Notes: generated from the letters alone by a model not told the origin. Numbered from the stretch's first letter, positions 1 through 12,992 are shown. The stretch is DNA of 64,000 nucleotides from Methylohalomonas lacus (GCF_024808875.1 NZ_JANUCT010000004.1:62001-126000), one strand, 5' to 3'. Numbers and translations: made by a program.

Positions 1-3000
1 CGATGATGTGGGTCATGGGCGAAAGCTCGGCCAAGCATCTGCGTGGTGATGCATTGACCGACGTCATCTTCAACGGTTCCAACGCCCGCAAGCCGGTCGG
101 TCAGGCCATGGTCGAGCTGGTGTTCGACAACAGCGACGGCCGCGTGACCGGCCAGTACGCCAGCTACAACGAGATATCGATCAAGCGCCAGATCGATCGC
201 GAGGGCCAGTCGCAGTATTTCCTCAACGGCGGCCGCTGCCGGCGGCGCGACATCACCGCCATTTTCCTCGGCACCGGGCTCGGCCCGCGCAGCTACTCGA
301 TCATCGAGCAGGGCATGATCTCGCGCTTCATCGAGGCCAAGCCGGATGAACTGCGCCTGTATATCGAGGAGGCGGCCGGTATTTCGAAGTATCGCGAACG
401 CCGTCGCGAAACCGAAAACCGTATTAGTCATACAAAAGAAAATATCAGTCGTCTCAATGATATAAGAGATGAACTTGAGAAACAGCTTGAAAAACTGCAG
501 CGCCAGGCCAAGGCCGCCGAGCGCTACCAGGAACTGAAAAAGGAAGAACGCAAGCTGTCCGGTGAATTGCTGGCGCTCGACTGGCGCCAGTTGAAGACCC
601 GTGCCGACGAGCATGTTGGCAAGCAGGGCGAGGCCGAGAATGCGGTTGAGGCGGCACGCGCCCGGCTGCGCCAGGTCGAGGCGGCGATGGAGCAGCAGCG
701 CAGCGACGTTGCCGAGGCTACCGAGGATTTCAATACCGCCCAGTCCGAGTTTTACCAGGTCGGCGCCGACATCGCCCAGCTGGAACAGAAGCTTGAACAC
801 ACCCGCGAGCGCGTCGCTACCCTGGAACGCGACGTCGAACAGATCGATACCGATACCGCCTCTGCCCGCAGCCAGCTTGAGCAGGACCAGCAGCGCCTGC
901 AGGAACTGGTGGCCGAACAGGAACGCCTGAACCCGCAACTGGAAGGTTCGCGCAACGACAGCGAGCAGGCCTACGAGTACCTGAACGAGGCCGAGCAGGC
1001 CATGCAGGGCTGGCAATCGGAGTGGGACGCCTTCAACGAGCAGGTGGCGCAGACCGCGCGCGCCGAGGAGAACGCCCGAACCCGGCTCGAGCACCTGGAG
1101 CTGAGCGTCGAGGAAGCCGAGCATCGGCGTGAGCAGTTGCAGCGCGAGCAGCAATCACTGGAACCCGAGGAAAGCCGTCAGGCGCGTGCCGAGATTGAGC
1201 AGGCCCTGAAACAGGCCGAGCAGCAGCAGACCGAACAGGGCGAACAGCTTGAGCAGCATCGCCAGGCCATCAGTGAACTGCGCAGCCACATCGAAACGCA
1301 GTCGAAGACGATCGACGAGCAGCGTGCCGCACAGCAGGATCAACGTGGTCGGCTGGCGTCACTGGAAGCGTTGCAGCAGGCGGCGCTGGGTCAGGATCAG
1401 CAGGCCCTCAACGACTGGGTCACGACCAACGGCTACGATCAGGCGCCGCGCCTGGCACAGGCGCTGGAAGTCGACGCCGACTGGACGCTGGCACTGGAAA
1501 CCGTGCTCGGACCGCACCTGCAGGACCTGGTCCTGGACGACATCGACAGCTTTGCACGCGAACTGCAGTCGGCACCGGCCGGTGAGCTGGGCGCCTATGC
1601 CAACGCCGCGGCGGCGGCCACGCCGGCCAATCCGCAGATTGCACTGGCGCCTCTGGCCGATAAAGTGCACGCGCCAGGCAGCCTGGCCGGCCTGCTGGCC
1701 GGCGTCTATGTTGCCGACGATATGGACGCAGCGCTGGTGGCGCGACCGCAGCTTGCGGCGCACGAATCGATCATCACCCGCACCGGCGTCCAGGTTGGTC
1801 CGGACTGGCTACGCAGCAGCCCGGCTGCGGCCGAAGAGGGCGGCACGCTGGATCGCGAGCGCGAACTCAACGAATTGCGCCAGACGCTGGCCGACAGCGA
1901 GCAGCACATCGAGTCCTTGCTGGCCGAACGCCAGACCCTGCGCGAACAGCTGGCCGAACGCGAGCAGGCACTGGAAGATGCCCGCGGCGAACAGCAACGG
2001 CTGCAGGAAACGGTATCGGCGAAGCGCTCGGAGCTGGCCGCCGCCGAGGCGCGGGCCGAACAGCAGGCGGCGCGCGCCCAGCAGATCGAGGACGAACTGC
2101 AGGGTCTGGCCGAACAGATCGAGGCGGACCGCAAGGAACGCGACGAAACACAGACACGCGCCGACAAGCTCAAGCAGGAACACGACGAACTGCTCGGCCA
2201 GCGCGAGGAACTGGCGGCCAAGCGCGAGCGCCACCGCGAGGCGCTGGACAAGGCGCGCGAACAGTGGCAGACCACCAACCAGGAAAGTCACGGCATCGCC
2301 CTGCGGCTGGAGTCGCTGAGTTCACAGCGGGCGTCGCTGGAGCAGGGGCTGCAACGGGTCGAGCGCCAGCTCGAGCAGCAGCGCGCACGCCGCGAGGAAC
2401 TGAGCCGTACGCTTGAGGAAACCCGCGGCCCACTACCGGATATGCAGGAGCAGCTGACCGCGCGCCTGGAAGACAAGCAGGCGGCCGAACAGCGCCTGAA
2501 GGCGGCGCGCGAAAAGCTCCAGGGCCTGGATGAAACGCTGCGCGGCCTGGAACAGCAGCGCAGCGACAACGAACAGCAGCTCGAGGCCGCGCAGAAGAAG
2601 CAGGAAGACGCGCGCATGGCGGCACAGGAAACGCGCGTGCGCCTGGAAACGGTCGAGGAACAGTTGCGCAATGCCGAGCACGATCTCGACACCTTGCTGG
2701 CCGAATTGAGCGACGAGGCGAACCAGGACAGCTGGCGCGAACAGCTGGCTGCCATTCAGCGCAAGATCGATCGCCTCGGCCCGATCAACCTGGCCGCGAT
2801 CGACGAGCACCAGCAGTTGTCGGAACGCAAGGACTATCTCGACAGCCAGTACAACGACCTGGCCGAGGCACTGGAGACGCTGGAAAACGCGATCCGCAAG
2901 ATCGACAAGGAAACCCGGACCCGTTTCAAGGAAACCTTCGATCAGCTCAACGACAACCTCGCCAGCCTGTTCCCGGAACTCTTTGGCGGCGGTCATGCCT

Positions 3001-3392
3001 ACCTGGAAATGACCGGCGACGATCTGCTGGAAACCGGTGTCGCCATCATGGCGCGGCCGCCGGGCAAACGGAACAGCAACATTCACATGCTGTCCGGTGG
3101 CGAGAAGGCATTGACGGCGGTGGCGCTGGTGTTTTCGATCTTCAAGCTCAACCCGGCGCCATTCTGCATCCTCGACGAGGTCGATGCGCCGCTGGACGAT
3201 ACCAACGTCGGCCGCTTCAGTGAGATGGTTCGCAAGATGTCCGAGGAGATCCAGTTTATCGTGATCACGCACAACAAGATCACCATGGAAATCGCCAGTC
3301 AGCTGATCGGCGTCACCATGCAGGAGGCCGGTGTCTCGCGCCTGGTGACCGTGGATATGGACGAGGCTGTTGCCATGGCCGCAGCCGGCTAG
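1..3392 (+). CDS. smc: Chromosome partition protein SMC (5' end outside window)
   Basis: SMC ATPase that compacts and helps segregate the chromosome as a long antiparallel coiled-coil dimer. The reading frame is open from the first base and already sits in the N-terminal head (WVMGESSAKHLRG, the stretch after Walker A), so a few dozen N-terminal residues, including Walker A, lie upstream. Seen within the ~1,130 residues present: head (1-150), long Gln/Glu/Arg-rich coiled coil, a globular hinge around 465-615, returning coiled coil, then the C-terminal head with the signature LSGGEKA (about 1033), Walker B FCILDEVDAPLDD and the H-loop ITHNK. zipA follows 15 bp later and ligA after that, a known gammaproteobacterial order. 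Identity is certain; only the start is missing. Confidence 0.97.
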   Translation, partial: MMWVMGESSAKHLRGDALTDVIFNGSNARKPVGQAMVELVFDNSDGRVTGQYASYNEISIKRQIDREGQSQYFLNGGRCRRRDITAIFLGTGLGPRSYSIIEQGMISRFIEAKPDELRLYIEEAAGISKYRERRRETENRISHTKENISRLNDIRDELEKQLEKLQRQAKAAERYQELKKEERKLSGELLALDWRQLKTRADEHVGKQGEAENAVEAARARLRQVEAAMEQQRSDVAEATEDFNTAQSEFYQVGADIAQLEQKLEHTRERVATLERDVEQIDTDTASARSQLEQDQQRLQELVAEQERLNPQLEGSRNDSEQAYEYLNEAEQAMQGWQSEWDAFNEQVAQTARAEENARTRLEHLELSVEEAEHRREQLQREQQSLEPEESRQARAEIEQALKQAEQQQTEQGEQLEQHRQAISELRSHIETQSKTIDEQRAAQQDQRGRLASLEALQQAALGQDQQALNDWVTTNGYDQAPRLAQALEVDADWTLALETVLGPHLQDLVLDDIDSFARELQSAPAGELGAYANAAAAATPANPQIALAPLADKVHAPGSLAGLLAGVYVADDMDAALVARPQLAAHESIITRTGVQVGPDWLRSSPAAAEEGGTLDRERELNELRQTLADSEQHIESLLAERQTLREQLAEREQALEDARGEQQRLQETVSAKRSELAAAEARAEQQAARAQQIEDELQGLAEQIEADRKERDETQTRADKLKQEHDELLGQREELAAKRERHREALDKAREQWQTTNQESHGIALRLESLSSQRASLEQGLQRVERQLEQQRARREELSRTLEETRGPLPDMQEQLTARLEDKQAAEQRLKAAREKLQGLDETLRGLEQQRSDNEQQLEAAQKKQEDARMAAQETRVRLETVEEQLRNAEHDLDTLLAELSDEANQDSWREQLAAIQRKIDRLGPINLAAIDEHQQLSERKDYLDSQYNDLAEALETLENAIRKIDKETRTRFKETFDQLNDNLASLFPELFGGGHAYLEMTGDDLLETGVAIMARPPGKRNSNIHMLSGGEKALTAVALVFSIFKLNPAPFCILDEVDAPLDDTNVGRFSEMVRKMSEEIQFIVITHNKITMEIASQLIGVTMQEAGVSRLVTVDMDEAVAMAAAG

Positions 3393-3407
3393 GGCAGGAC
3401 CACGCTC

Positions 3408-6394
<2,987 letters not shown>

Positions 6395-6455
6395 GTTACT
6401 AGTGAATAGTGACGGGATTGTTCCTTGACACTGAAACGGTGTCGGTCACGCTATT

Positions 6456-8465
6456 TTAATCCCCCATCTCCCGTACCACGCGGAAACCGATGTTGTCATA
6501 ACCCTGGCTGGCGTCGAACTTGTCGCGGCGTGAATGGCGCAGTGAGGTTGGCGGACTGTTGTACGAGCCGCCACGGACACCGCGTAACCGGCAACTGCCG
6601 TTGGCCTGGCGCGGCTGATGTGCCGTGCCATTGGCGTTTTCGTAATCCGGGTGCCAGCAGTCGGCAGTCCACTCGGCGACATTGCCGAGCATGTCATGTA
6701 CGCCGTAGGGATTGGCCGGAAAGTTGCCGATGGCGGTGGGCATGCGCGGCTGCAGTTCCTCGTCGCAACCGAAACAGTAGGCGCGGCCCGGCTCCATGGT
6801 CACGCCCCACCAGTAATCCGTCTCCTGGCCACCGGCAGCAGCGTATTCCCATTCCGCCTCAGTGGGCAGGCGATAGTCATGTCCGGTCTGGCGCGACAGC
6901 CAGTCGGCGTAACCGGCGGCATCAGCCCAGCTGACGTTGATCACCGGATGATCGCTGCGGCTCTGGCCGAACGACTCCGGCATGGCCTTGCCGGTGGCGC
7001 GCGCATAACGTTCGTACTCGGCGATCGTGATCTCGTACTGGCTGATGGCAAAGCGTTGTACCGTGACCGTATGTTCCGGGCGCTCCTCGCGAAAGCGACT
7101 GCTGCCCATCTGGAACTGGCCGGCCGGTAGCGGGCGCATCAGCGGCCCCTGTCCGCCGCCGGCCAATGGATCACGGAAGGCCGGTTTCGGCAGGGGGGCG
7201 CTGACCGGTTCGGTTTCCGTCGTCGATGCGGTTGCCGGCGCCGTTTCTGCTTCCTCAGCCGGAGCCGATTCGGGCTCACTGGCGGGCCTGTCTTCGGCGG
7301 GTGCCGGGGCGGCGTCGCGCGCCGTTTCCGATGCTGTCTGTTCCGCCGTTATACGCGGCTCGCTGCCGGGTTCATCGCCGGGTATACGCGCCAGCCAGTA
7401 ATAGCCGAACACGGCGATCAGAATCACGCCACCGGCAATCACGGCAATGGCAGCGGCAAAGCGTTTGCGTCCATCGGCGGTCGTTTCATCGACGTTGGCG
7501 GACAGGTCGATGTCGGAACCACGCGGTGCGATTTCATCCTCACCGGCTGTTATATCCAGCATCGGCACCGGATCGGCGGCGTCACTGATCGTGCTACCGG
7601 CGGCGGCATTGGGGACGGTCTGATCGGTCAGGTCGACCTCACCGGCGTCGTTGATTGCAAGACCGGCCGAGGCAGTGCTGTCTGGGGGAAAGGCAACGTC
7701 GGCGTCCAGGGACAGGGCATCGATTACGAGCACGGTGGTATTGTCCTGCCGTGGCATGGCCTCGTCTTCGATCGCCTGCAGCAGGGTCTGCACGCAGGCT
7801 TTGGGTTTGTCCGACCACTCGGAGAACTGGATGATCTTGCCGCCGCCCAGCGTGTCGAGACCATCGCTGCTGAGAATGATGCGATCGTCATGCTGCAGCT
7901 CCAGCGGCGCTTCCGGGCAATCGATCTCGGTGATCTCTTCACCGGTGACCGCGCTCATGAGCATGTTGCGCGACAGCCCCGGTTCCGGCTCCATGGGCTG
8001 GCCGGCGGCTGCCAGCCGATCAAGGAAGCCGCCGTAGCTGTGATCGGCGTTTTTCTTGCTCAGCTGCTTATCGCGCAGCAGGTACAGGTGGCTGTCGCCG
8101 ACACTGGCCCACCAAAGGTGATTCTGCTCAAGCAGCACGGCGACCATGGTACAGCCCATACCCTGCAGGGCGGGGGTTTCGCGGATGGTTTCGGCGATCG
8201 AGCCGTTCGCCTTGAGGATGCCGCCCTGAAGCAGGCCGGTTACATCGTCGCTGGGGTAATTGGCGCTGACGTACTTGTTGAACGCCTGCACGGCCATGTT
8301 GCTGGCGACATTGCCGGCGGCGTGACCGCCCATGCCGTCGGCGACAATCGCCAGAACGCTGGGCTGACCTTCGGCATCGGTCAAGTGTGTTACCAGGAAA
8401 GCATCTTCCTGATAATCGCGGGCACCGTCTATCTGGTTGCCTGCGATCTCATACTGCAACCCCAT
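6456..8465 (-). CDS. PP2C-type Ser/Thr phosphatase - membrane helix - FGE/SUMF1-fold fusion
   Basis: A 669-residue single-pass protein. Residues 1-250 are a PP2C phosphatase with all metal-site motifs: YQEDAF (19-23), ADGMGGHAAG (42-51), SVGDSHLYLL (121-130), SSDGL (199-203) and RQDNTTV (239-245), so it should be a metal-dependent Ser/Thr phosphatase in the cytoplasm. A disordered acidic stretch leads to one membrane helix (about 335-358), a Pro/Glu/Ala-rich linker (360-430) and an FGE-sulfatase (SUMF1, C-type-lectin-like) domain (441-665) with YRLPTEAEWEYAAAG, GNVAEWTAD and GGSYN...IGFRVV. The catalytic cysteines of true formylglycine-generating enzymes are absent after GGSY, so the outer domain is more likely a binding or sensing module. 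No partner kinase is in the window. It is transcribed divergently from hrpA with a good Shine-Dalgarno (AGGGGAAA). Confidence 0.85.
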   Translation of the reverse strand: MGLQYEIAGNQIDGARDYQEDAFLVTHLTDAEGQPSVLAIVADGMGGHAAGNVASNMAVQAFNKYVSANYPSDDVTGLLQGGILKANGSIAETIRETPALQGMGCTMVAVLLEQNHLWWASVGDSHLYLLRDKQLSKKNADHSYGGFLDRLAAAGQPMEPEPGLSRNMLMSAVTGEEITEIDCPEAPLELQHDDRIILSSDGLDTLGGGKIIQFSEWSDKPKACVQTLLQAIEDEAMPRQDNTTVLVIDALSLDADVAFPPDSTASAGLAINDAGEVDLTDQTVPNAAAGSTISDAADPVPMLDITAGEDEIAPRGSDIDLSANVDETTADGRKRFAAAIAVIAGGVILIAVFGYYWLARIPGDEPGSEPRITAEQTASETARDAAPAPAEDRPASEPESAPAEEAETAPATASTTETEPVSAPLPKPAFRDPLAGGGQGPLMRPLPAGQFQMGSSRFREERPEHTVTVQRFAISQYEITIAEYERYARATGKAMPESFGQSRSDHPVINVSWADAAGYADWLSRQTGHDYRLPTEAEWEYAAAGGQETDYWWGVTMEPGRAYCFGCDEELQPRMPTAIGNFPANPYGVHDMLGNVAEWTADCWHPDYENANGTAHQPRQANGSCRLRGVRGGSYNSPPTSLRHSRRDKFDASQGYDNIGFRVVREMGD

Positions 8466-8581
8466 TATGGCTTTCCCCTACCGATGTTGGCGCTATCTTG
8501 CTGTCTTGCCTGTTATTATTCAGGGCGATTCAATAATGTATCCTACCAGCCCCTTGTCAGTTTACAAAAACAAACATGAAT

Positions 8582-8597
8582 TGCATGCAAGCATGCA
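8582..8597. promoter_or_regulatory. Perfect inverted repeat in the divergent hrpA promoter region
   Basis: TGCATGC-AA-GCATGCA, a 7-2-7 perfect inverted repeat, lies 24 bp before the hrpA start in the 156-bp gap shared with the divergent PP2C-FGE gene. The short spacing and symmetry suggest a protein-binding operator rather than a terminator, as no T run follows. No known regulator was matched to it. Confidence 0.35.
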
Positions 8598-8621
8598 TTT
8601 TACGAGCATTATTTTTCTGTC

Positions 8622-11600
8622 ATGAGCAGCCCTGATACAGCCCAGCCGGAAACCGCGGCACTGAACGAGTGCACGGTACGCGATCGTCGGCGTCTTTCGC
8701 GCCGCCGGCAGCAGGACGCCGAGCAGTGGCGTACCGAGCTGGCCGCTGCCCGCAGCCGTTACCAGGCACGCCGCGAGCACGTGCCGACGGTCGATTTTCC
8801 CGCTGATCTGCCGATCACCGCTGCCAGCGATGACATCATCGCCGCGATCCGCGATCATCAGGTGACCATCGTCTGTGGTGAGACCGGTTCCGGCAAGACC
8901 ACCCAGCTGCCGAAGCTGTGCCTGGCGGCCGGCCGTGGGGTCGCCGGGTTTATCGGACATACCCAGCCGCGACGACTGGCGGCCCGTACTCTGGCAGCGC
9001 GTGTCGCCAGCGAGCTGGGCAGCGAGATTGGTGCGGCAGTCGGCTACAAGATCCGCCACCAGGACAGCACCAACAGCGACAGCTACATCAAGCTGATGAC
9101 CGACGGCATCCTGCTTGCGGAACTGCGTTCGGATCGCGATCTGCTCGACTACGATACGCTGATCATCGACGAGGCCCACGAGCGCAGTCTCAACATCGAT
9201 TTCATCCTCGGCTATCTCCGGCAACTGCTGAAGCGACGGCCGGACCTGAAGGTGATCATCACCTCGGCAACCATCGATGTGGAACGCTTTTCCGAGCATT
9301 TCGATAATGCACCGATCATCGAGGTCTCCGGGCGCAGCTACCCGGTCGAGGTGCGTTACCGGCCGTATGAGGATGATGACGATGACCTGGCGTTCGAACA
9401 CGCCGTGCTGAATGCCGTGCGCGAACTGTCCGGTCGTGATCGCGGCGATATCCTGGTGTTTCTCGAGGGTGAACGCGAGATTCACGAGCTGGCCAGGTTT
9501 TTGCGCAAGCAGGATCTGCCGGACACCGACGTGTTGCCGCTGTACGCACGCCTGGGCGCGGCCGGACAGGGGCAGATATTCCAGCCGCACCAGCGCCGGC
9601 ATATCGTGCTGGCGACCAATATCGCCGAAACGTCGCTGACCATCCCCGGCATTCGTTATGTCATCGACAGCGGCTACGCCCGCATCAGCCGTTACAGTCC
9701 GCGTAGCAAGGTGCAGCGCCTGCCGATCGAGAAAATCGCCAAGGCCCCGGCCAACCAGCGCAAGGGTCGCTGCGGCCGCGAAAGCGATGGCATCTGCATT
9801 CGCCTCTACAGCGAGGCGGATTTCGAGGCTCGCCCCGACTTCACTGAACCGGAGATCCGCCGTACAAATCTTGCTTCCGTGGTCCTGCAGATGAAAACGC
9901 TGGGGCTCGGCGAGGTGGAAAAGTTTCCGTTCCTGGAACCGCCGGACCAGCGCCAGATCAACGACGCGGTCAACCTGCTCGTCGAACTCGGTGCGATTGA
10001 CAGTAACGGCAGCAAGAAAGCGATCAGTGGCGGTAAGCTGACGCCGATCGGCCGACAGCTGGCGAAACTGCCGCTCGACCCGAGCTTCGGGCGCATGCTG
10101 CTGGCCGCCGGCGACATGCAGTGCCTGAACGAGGCGCTGATTATTGTCAGCGGTTTGAGCATCCAGGATCCGCGCGAGCGACCGCTGGAAACGCAGCAAA
10201 AAGCCGATCAGTCGCATCAGCAGTTTCGCGACGAACGTTCCGACTTCCTCGAATTTCTCAAGCTGTGGGATTTCTTCGAGCGCCTGTCCGCGAAGCTGTC
10301 GAAGAACCAGTTCCGCCACGCCTGCCGCGAGAATTTTCTCGCCTATGTGCGCGTGCGCGAATGGCGCGATATCCATCGCCAGTTGAGTCAGCAGATGCGC
10401 GAGCTGGGCTATAAGCGCAATAGTGAGGCGGCCGGCTACGAGAGCCTGCATACGGCCCTGGCGACCGGTTTGCTTGGCCATGTGGCGCAGAAGACCGGTC
10501 CCGGCGAATACACCGGCGCTCGTAACATCAAGCTGAAAATATTTCCCGGCTCGTCGCAGTTTGCCAAACAGCCGAAGTGGTTCATGGCCGCCGAACTGGT
10601 GGAGACCTCGCAGTTGTTTGCCCGCACCGTCGCCGCCATTGATCCGGAATGGTTGCTGAAACCGGCCGCGCACCTGCTGCGCACGGAAACCTTCGAGCCG
10701 CAATGGAATGCCGAGGCGCAGCGCATCAACGCGCGCCAGCGGGTGACGCTGTACGGCCTGCCGCTGGTGACCGCGCGGCCGGTCGATTATGCGCGCATCG
10801 ATCCGGATGAGGCGCGCAAGCTGTTCATCCAGCACGCCCTGGTAGAAGGCGAGTTGCGCAGCCGTGCCGGTTTCTACCAGCACAATCGCAAATTAATCGA
10901 ACAAATCAGGCGCGAGGAACAGAAGATCCGGCGTCCCGATGTGCTCGATGAACAGCGCCTGTTCGCGTTCTACGATGACCGTTTGCCGGCGACGGTGACC
11001 GATGGTGCGTCGCTGGAGAAATGGCGCCGCCGGGCGGAACAGAACGATCCGCATAGCCTGTACGCCGAGCGCGATCAGCTGATCCGCAAGGAGACCGCCA
11101 CGGCCGCGGATTACCCGGATGAACTGCACGTCAACGGCATCGTGCTGCCGGTCGACTACGCTTTCAGACCCGGTGCCGAGGACGACGGTGTCACCATCGA
11201 TGTGCCGCTGCAGTTGCTGAACCAGTTCGACAGTGAGGCGTTTGAACGACTGGTGCCGGGTCTGCTGGAAGAGAAGATCACCGCCTTGCTGAAGTCATTG
11301 CCGAAAAGCCTGCGCCGCCGTTTCGTGCCGATTCCGGACACGGCCCGGCGCTGCCTGGCCGATGTGCGCGAAAGCAGCGCACCGCTGCCGGAGGCGCTGG
11401 CCGCCTGCCTGCTGCGCCAGACCGGTGTCGAGATTCCGGCCGATGCCTGGCAGGCGGCGGAACTGCCGGCGCATCTGACGCCGCGCTTTCGTCTGATCGA
11501 TGACAACGGCAGTACGCTGGCAAGCGAACGCGACTACCAGGTACTGCGCGAGCAATTCGGCGGCGAGGCGGCACGCAGTTTTGCCGGCCGCCTCGATACC

Positions 11601-12479
11601 GGCGTCGAGCGCGAGGACCTGACCGACTGGAATTTCGGCGAGTTGCCCGAGGTGGTGGAACTGGAGCAGGGCGGCTACCGGATGCGTGCCTACCCGGCAC
11701 TGGTCGACTGCGCCGATCGCGTTGCGATTCGCTGTTTCGATACTGCCGCGAAAGCCGCGTCACACATGCAGGCAGGCTTATTGCGACTGTTCTGTCTGGC
11801 GCTCGATAAGGAGATCAAATACCTGCGCCGCAATCTGCCCGACCATAAAAAGCTTTGTCTGGCTTACAGTGCCCTGGGCAATTGCGAGGAGCTGACGCAG
11901 CGCGTGGTTGAACAGGCGGTCATTCACGCCTGCCAGCTGGATCATGCGCAGCCGCGCACGCAGGCAGACTTTGAACAGCAACTGGAAACGGGGCGCAAGC
12001 AACTCGTCAGCGAGGCCAACAGCCTGTGCGCACTGCTGAGCGAGATTCTGCAGCGACATACGAAGCTGCGTAGTCACCTGTCCGGCAATGTATCGCCGCA
12101 ATGGCTGGCCGCGATCAAGGACATTCGCGAACAGCTCGATCACCTGGTGTTTGCCGGTTTCATCAATGCCGTACCCGTTTCGGCGCTCGAACACTACCCG
12201 CGTTATCTCGACGCCATCGACAAGCGCCTGCAACAGCTGGAACAGAACCCGGCACGGGATCGCGAGCGGGCCGCACTCGTTGCACCCTGGTGGCAGGATT
12301 ACCTGAAACTTGCCAGCGCCCATACGGGACAGGACAATGGCCCGGAACAGCTGCACCAGTATCGCTGGCTGATCGAGGAATACCGGGTATCGGTATTCGC
12401 CCAGGAACTGAAAACCGCCCAGCCGGTGTCGCCGCAACGCCTGCAGGCCGCGCGCGATGAACTGCGCCGTGCGCGCTAA
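8622..12479 (+). CDS. hrpA: ATP-dependent RNA helicase HrpA
   Basis: DEAH-box RNA helicase; in E. coli HrpA acts in mRNA processing and rescue of stalled ribosomes. At 1,285 residues it matches the long HrpA family (E. coli 1,300). Visible motifs: Walker A GETGSGKTTQLPK (about 86), motif Ia QPRRLAARTLAARVA, DEAH box IIDEAHERSLNIDF (about 183), motif III TSATID, motif V TNIAETSLTIPGI and motif VI QRKGRCGR. The winged-helix/ratchet region, an OB fold and the C-terminal DUF3418 region (ending near RWLIEEYRVSVFAQELKTA) follow. The ATG lies 25 bp after a palindrome. The next gene starts 33 bp downstream. Confidence 0.96.
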   Translation: MSSPDTAQPETAALNECTVRDRRRLSRRRQQDAEQWRTELAAARSRYQARREHVPTVDFPADLPITAASDDIIAAIRDHQVTIVCGETGSGKTTQLPKLCLAAGRGVAGFIGHTQPRRLAARTLAARVASELGSEIGAAVGYKIRHQDSTNSDSYIKLMTDGILLAELRSDRDLLDYDTLIIDEAHERSLNIDFILGYLRQLLKRRPDLKVIITSATIDVERFSEHFDNAPIIEVSGRSYPVEVRYRPYEDDDDDLAFEHAVLNAVRELSGRDRGDILVFLEGEREIHELARFLRKQDLPDTDVLPLYARLGAAGQGQIFQPHQRRHIVLATNIAETSLTIPGIRYVIDSGYARISRYSPRSKVQRLPIEKIAKAPANQRKGRCGRESDGICIRLYSEADFEARPDFTEPEIRRTNLASVVLQMKTLGLGEVEKFPFLEPPDQRQINDAVNLLVELGAIDSNGSKKAISGGKLTPIGRQLAKLPLDPSFGRMLLAAGDMQCLNEALIIVSGLSIQDPRERPLETQQKADQSHQQFRDERSDFLEFLKLWDFFERLSAKLSKNQFRHACRENFLAYVRVREWRDIHRQLSQQMRELGYKRNSEAAGYESLHTALATGLLGHVAQKTGPGEYTGARNIKLKIFPGSSQFAKQPKWFMAAELVETSQLFARTVAAIDPEWLLKPAAHLLRTETFEPQWNAEAQRINARQRVTLYGLPLVTARPVDYARIDPDEARKLFIQHALVEGELRSRAGFYQHNRKLIEQIRREEQKIRRPDVLDEQRLFAFYDDRLPATVTDGASLEKWRRRAEQNDPHSLYAERDQLIRKETATAADYPDELHVNGIVLPVDYAFRPGAEDDGVTIDVPLQLLNQFDSEAFERLVPGLLEEKITALLKSLPKSLRRRFVPIPDTARRCLADVRESSAPLPEALAACLLRQTGVEIPADAWQAAELPAHLTPRFRLIDDNGSTLASERDYQVLREQFGGEAARSFAGRLDTGVEREDLTDWNFGELPEVVELEQGGYRMRAYPALVDCADRVAIRCFDTAAKAASHMQAGLLRLFCLALDKEIKYLRRNLPDHKKLCLAYSALGNCEELTQRVVEQAVIHACQLDHAQPRTQADFEQQLETGRKQLVSEANSLCALLSEILQRHTKLRSHLSGNVSPQWLAAIKDIREQLDHLVFAGFINAVPVSALEHYPRYLDAIDKRLQQLEQNPARDRERAALVAPWWQDYLKLASAHTGQDNGPEQLHQYRWLIEEYRVSVFAQELKTAQPVSPQRLQAARDELRRAR

Positions 12480-12512
12480 CCGGTTTATGCACCACGAAAG
12501 GACCCTGCAGAC

Positions 12513-12992
12513 ATGACTGCCTACAAACGCCCACTCGCCGTCCTTGTCGGCATAGTCTGTCTGGCCGGTATGTTTGTCGCCGCCGATTACCTCGGCCTGT
12601 TTGGCGTGCGCGAAAGTACCAGCACGGATTTCGTCGATTTCCGCGTCAGAACGCTGGACGCCGAAACCGGGCGTGAAATCAGTGATGTGAAAATACGCTG
12701 TTTCCAGTTTGGCACCACCAATGCCTGCGGCCAGCCACCCAGCCGCGAACGCGGTGTCGTGCGCGTCAGCCTGCTGGTGGAAAAGCATGTCCGCGAATCG
12801 CTGCTGTTCACGCACGCGGTACGCTATTCGCCGGTCAGCGAGGAGGAGCTGCGCATCATGTTCATTCACGGCGATTACGACAAGCCGGTGCAGCGTTACA
12901 ACATACCCGATCTGCTGGTCAAACCGGGGCGCACATTCAGCGTGGAAATGAAGCCGTTGGCAACAGCGGCTGGACAGGAGAATGGTGCATGA
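12513..12992 (+). CDS. Membrane-anchored or secreted protein of unknown function
   Basis: Not recognised. The 159-residue product starts with a basic tip and a hydrophobic segment (about 8-27, LAVLVGIVCLAGMFVAADYL) that is either a signal anchor or an uncleaved signal peptide. The rest is predicted soluble and outside the inner membrane, with two cysteines (in RCFQFGTTNACGQPP) that could form a disulfide. Its stop overlaps the ATG of the AhpD/Rieske fusion gene (ATGA), so the two are translationally coupled and probably work together. A short Ig-like or carboxypeptidase-regulatory-like beta fold is possible from the alternating pattern, but this is a guess. Confidence 0.65.
   Translation: MTAYKRPLAVLVGIVCLAGMFVAADYLGLFGVRESTSTDFVDFRVRTLDAETGREISDVKIRCFQFGTTNACGQPPSRERGVVRVSLLVEKHVRESLLFTHAVRYSPVSEEELRIMFIHGDYDKPVQRYNIPDLLVKPGRTFSVEMKPLATAAGQENGA

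Noticed and set aside
6456-7140. FGE-fold domain as the variable protein of a diversity-generating retroelement
   Set aside because: No reverse transcriptase, template repeat or accessory gene was seen in the window.
6456-7140. FGE-fold domain as an active formylglycine-generating enzyme
   Set aside because: The catalytic cysteines expected after GGSW/Y are absent, and no sulfatase gene is in the window.
8562-10883. Long open frame (773 codons) antisense to hrpA
   Set aside because: No recognisable domain or start signal; hrpA on the other strand has all helicase motifs.
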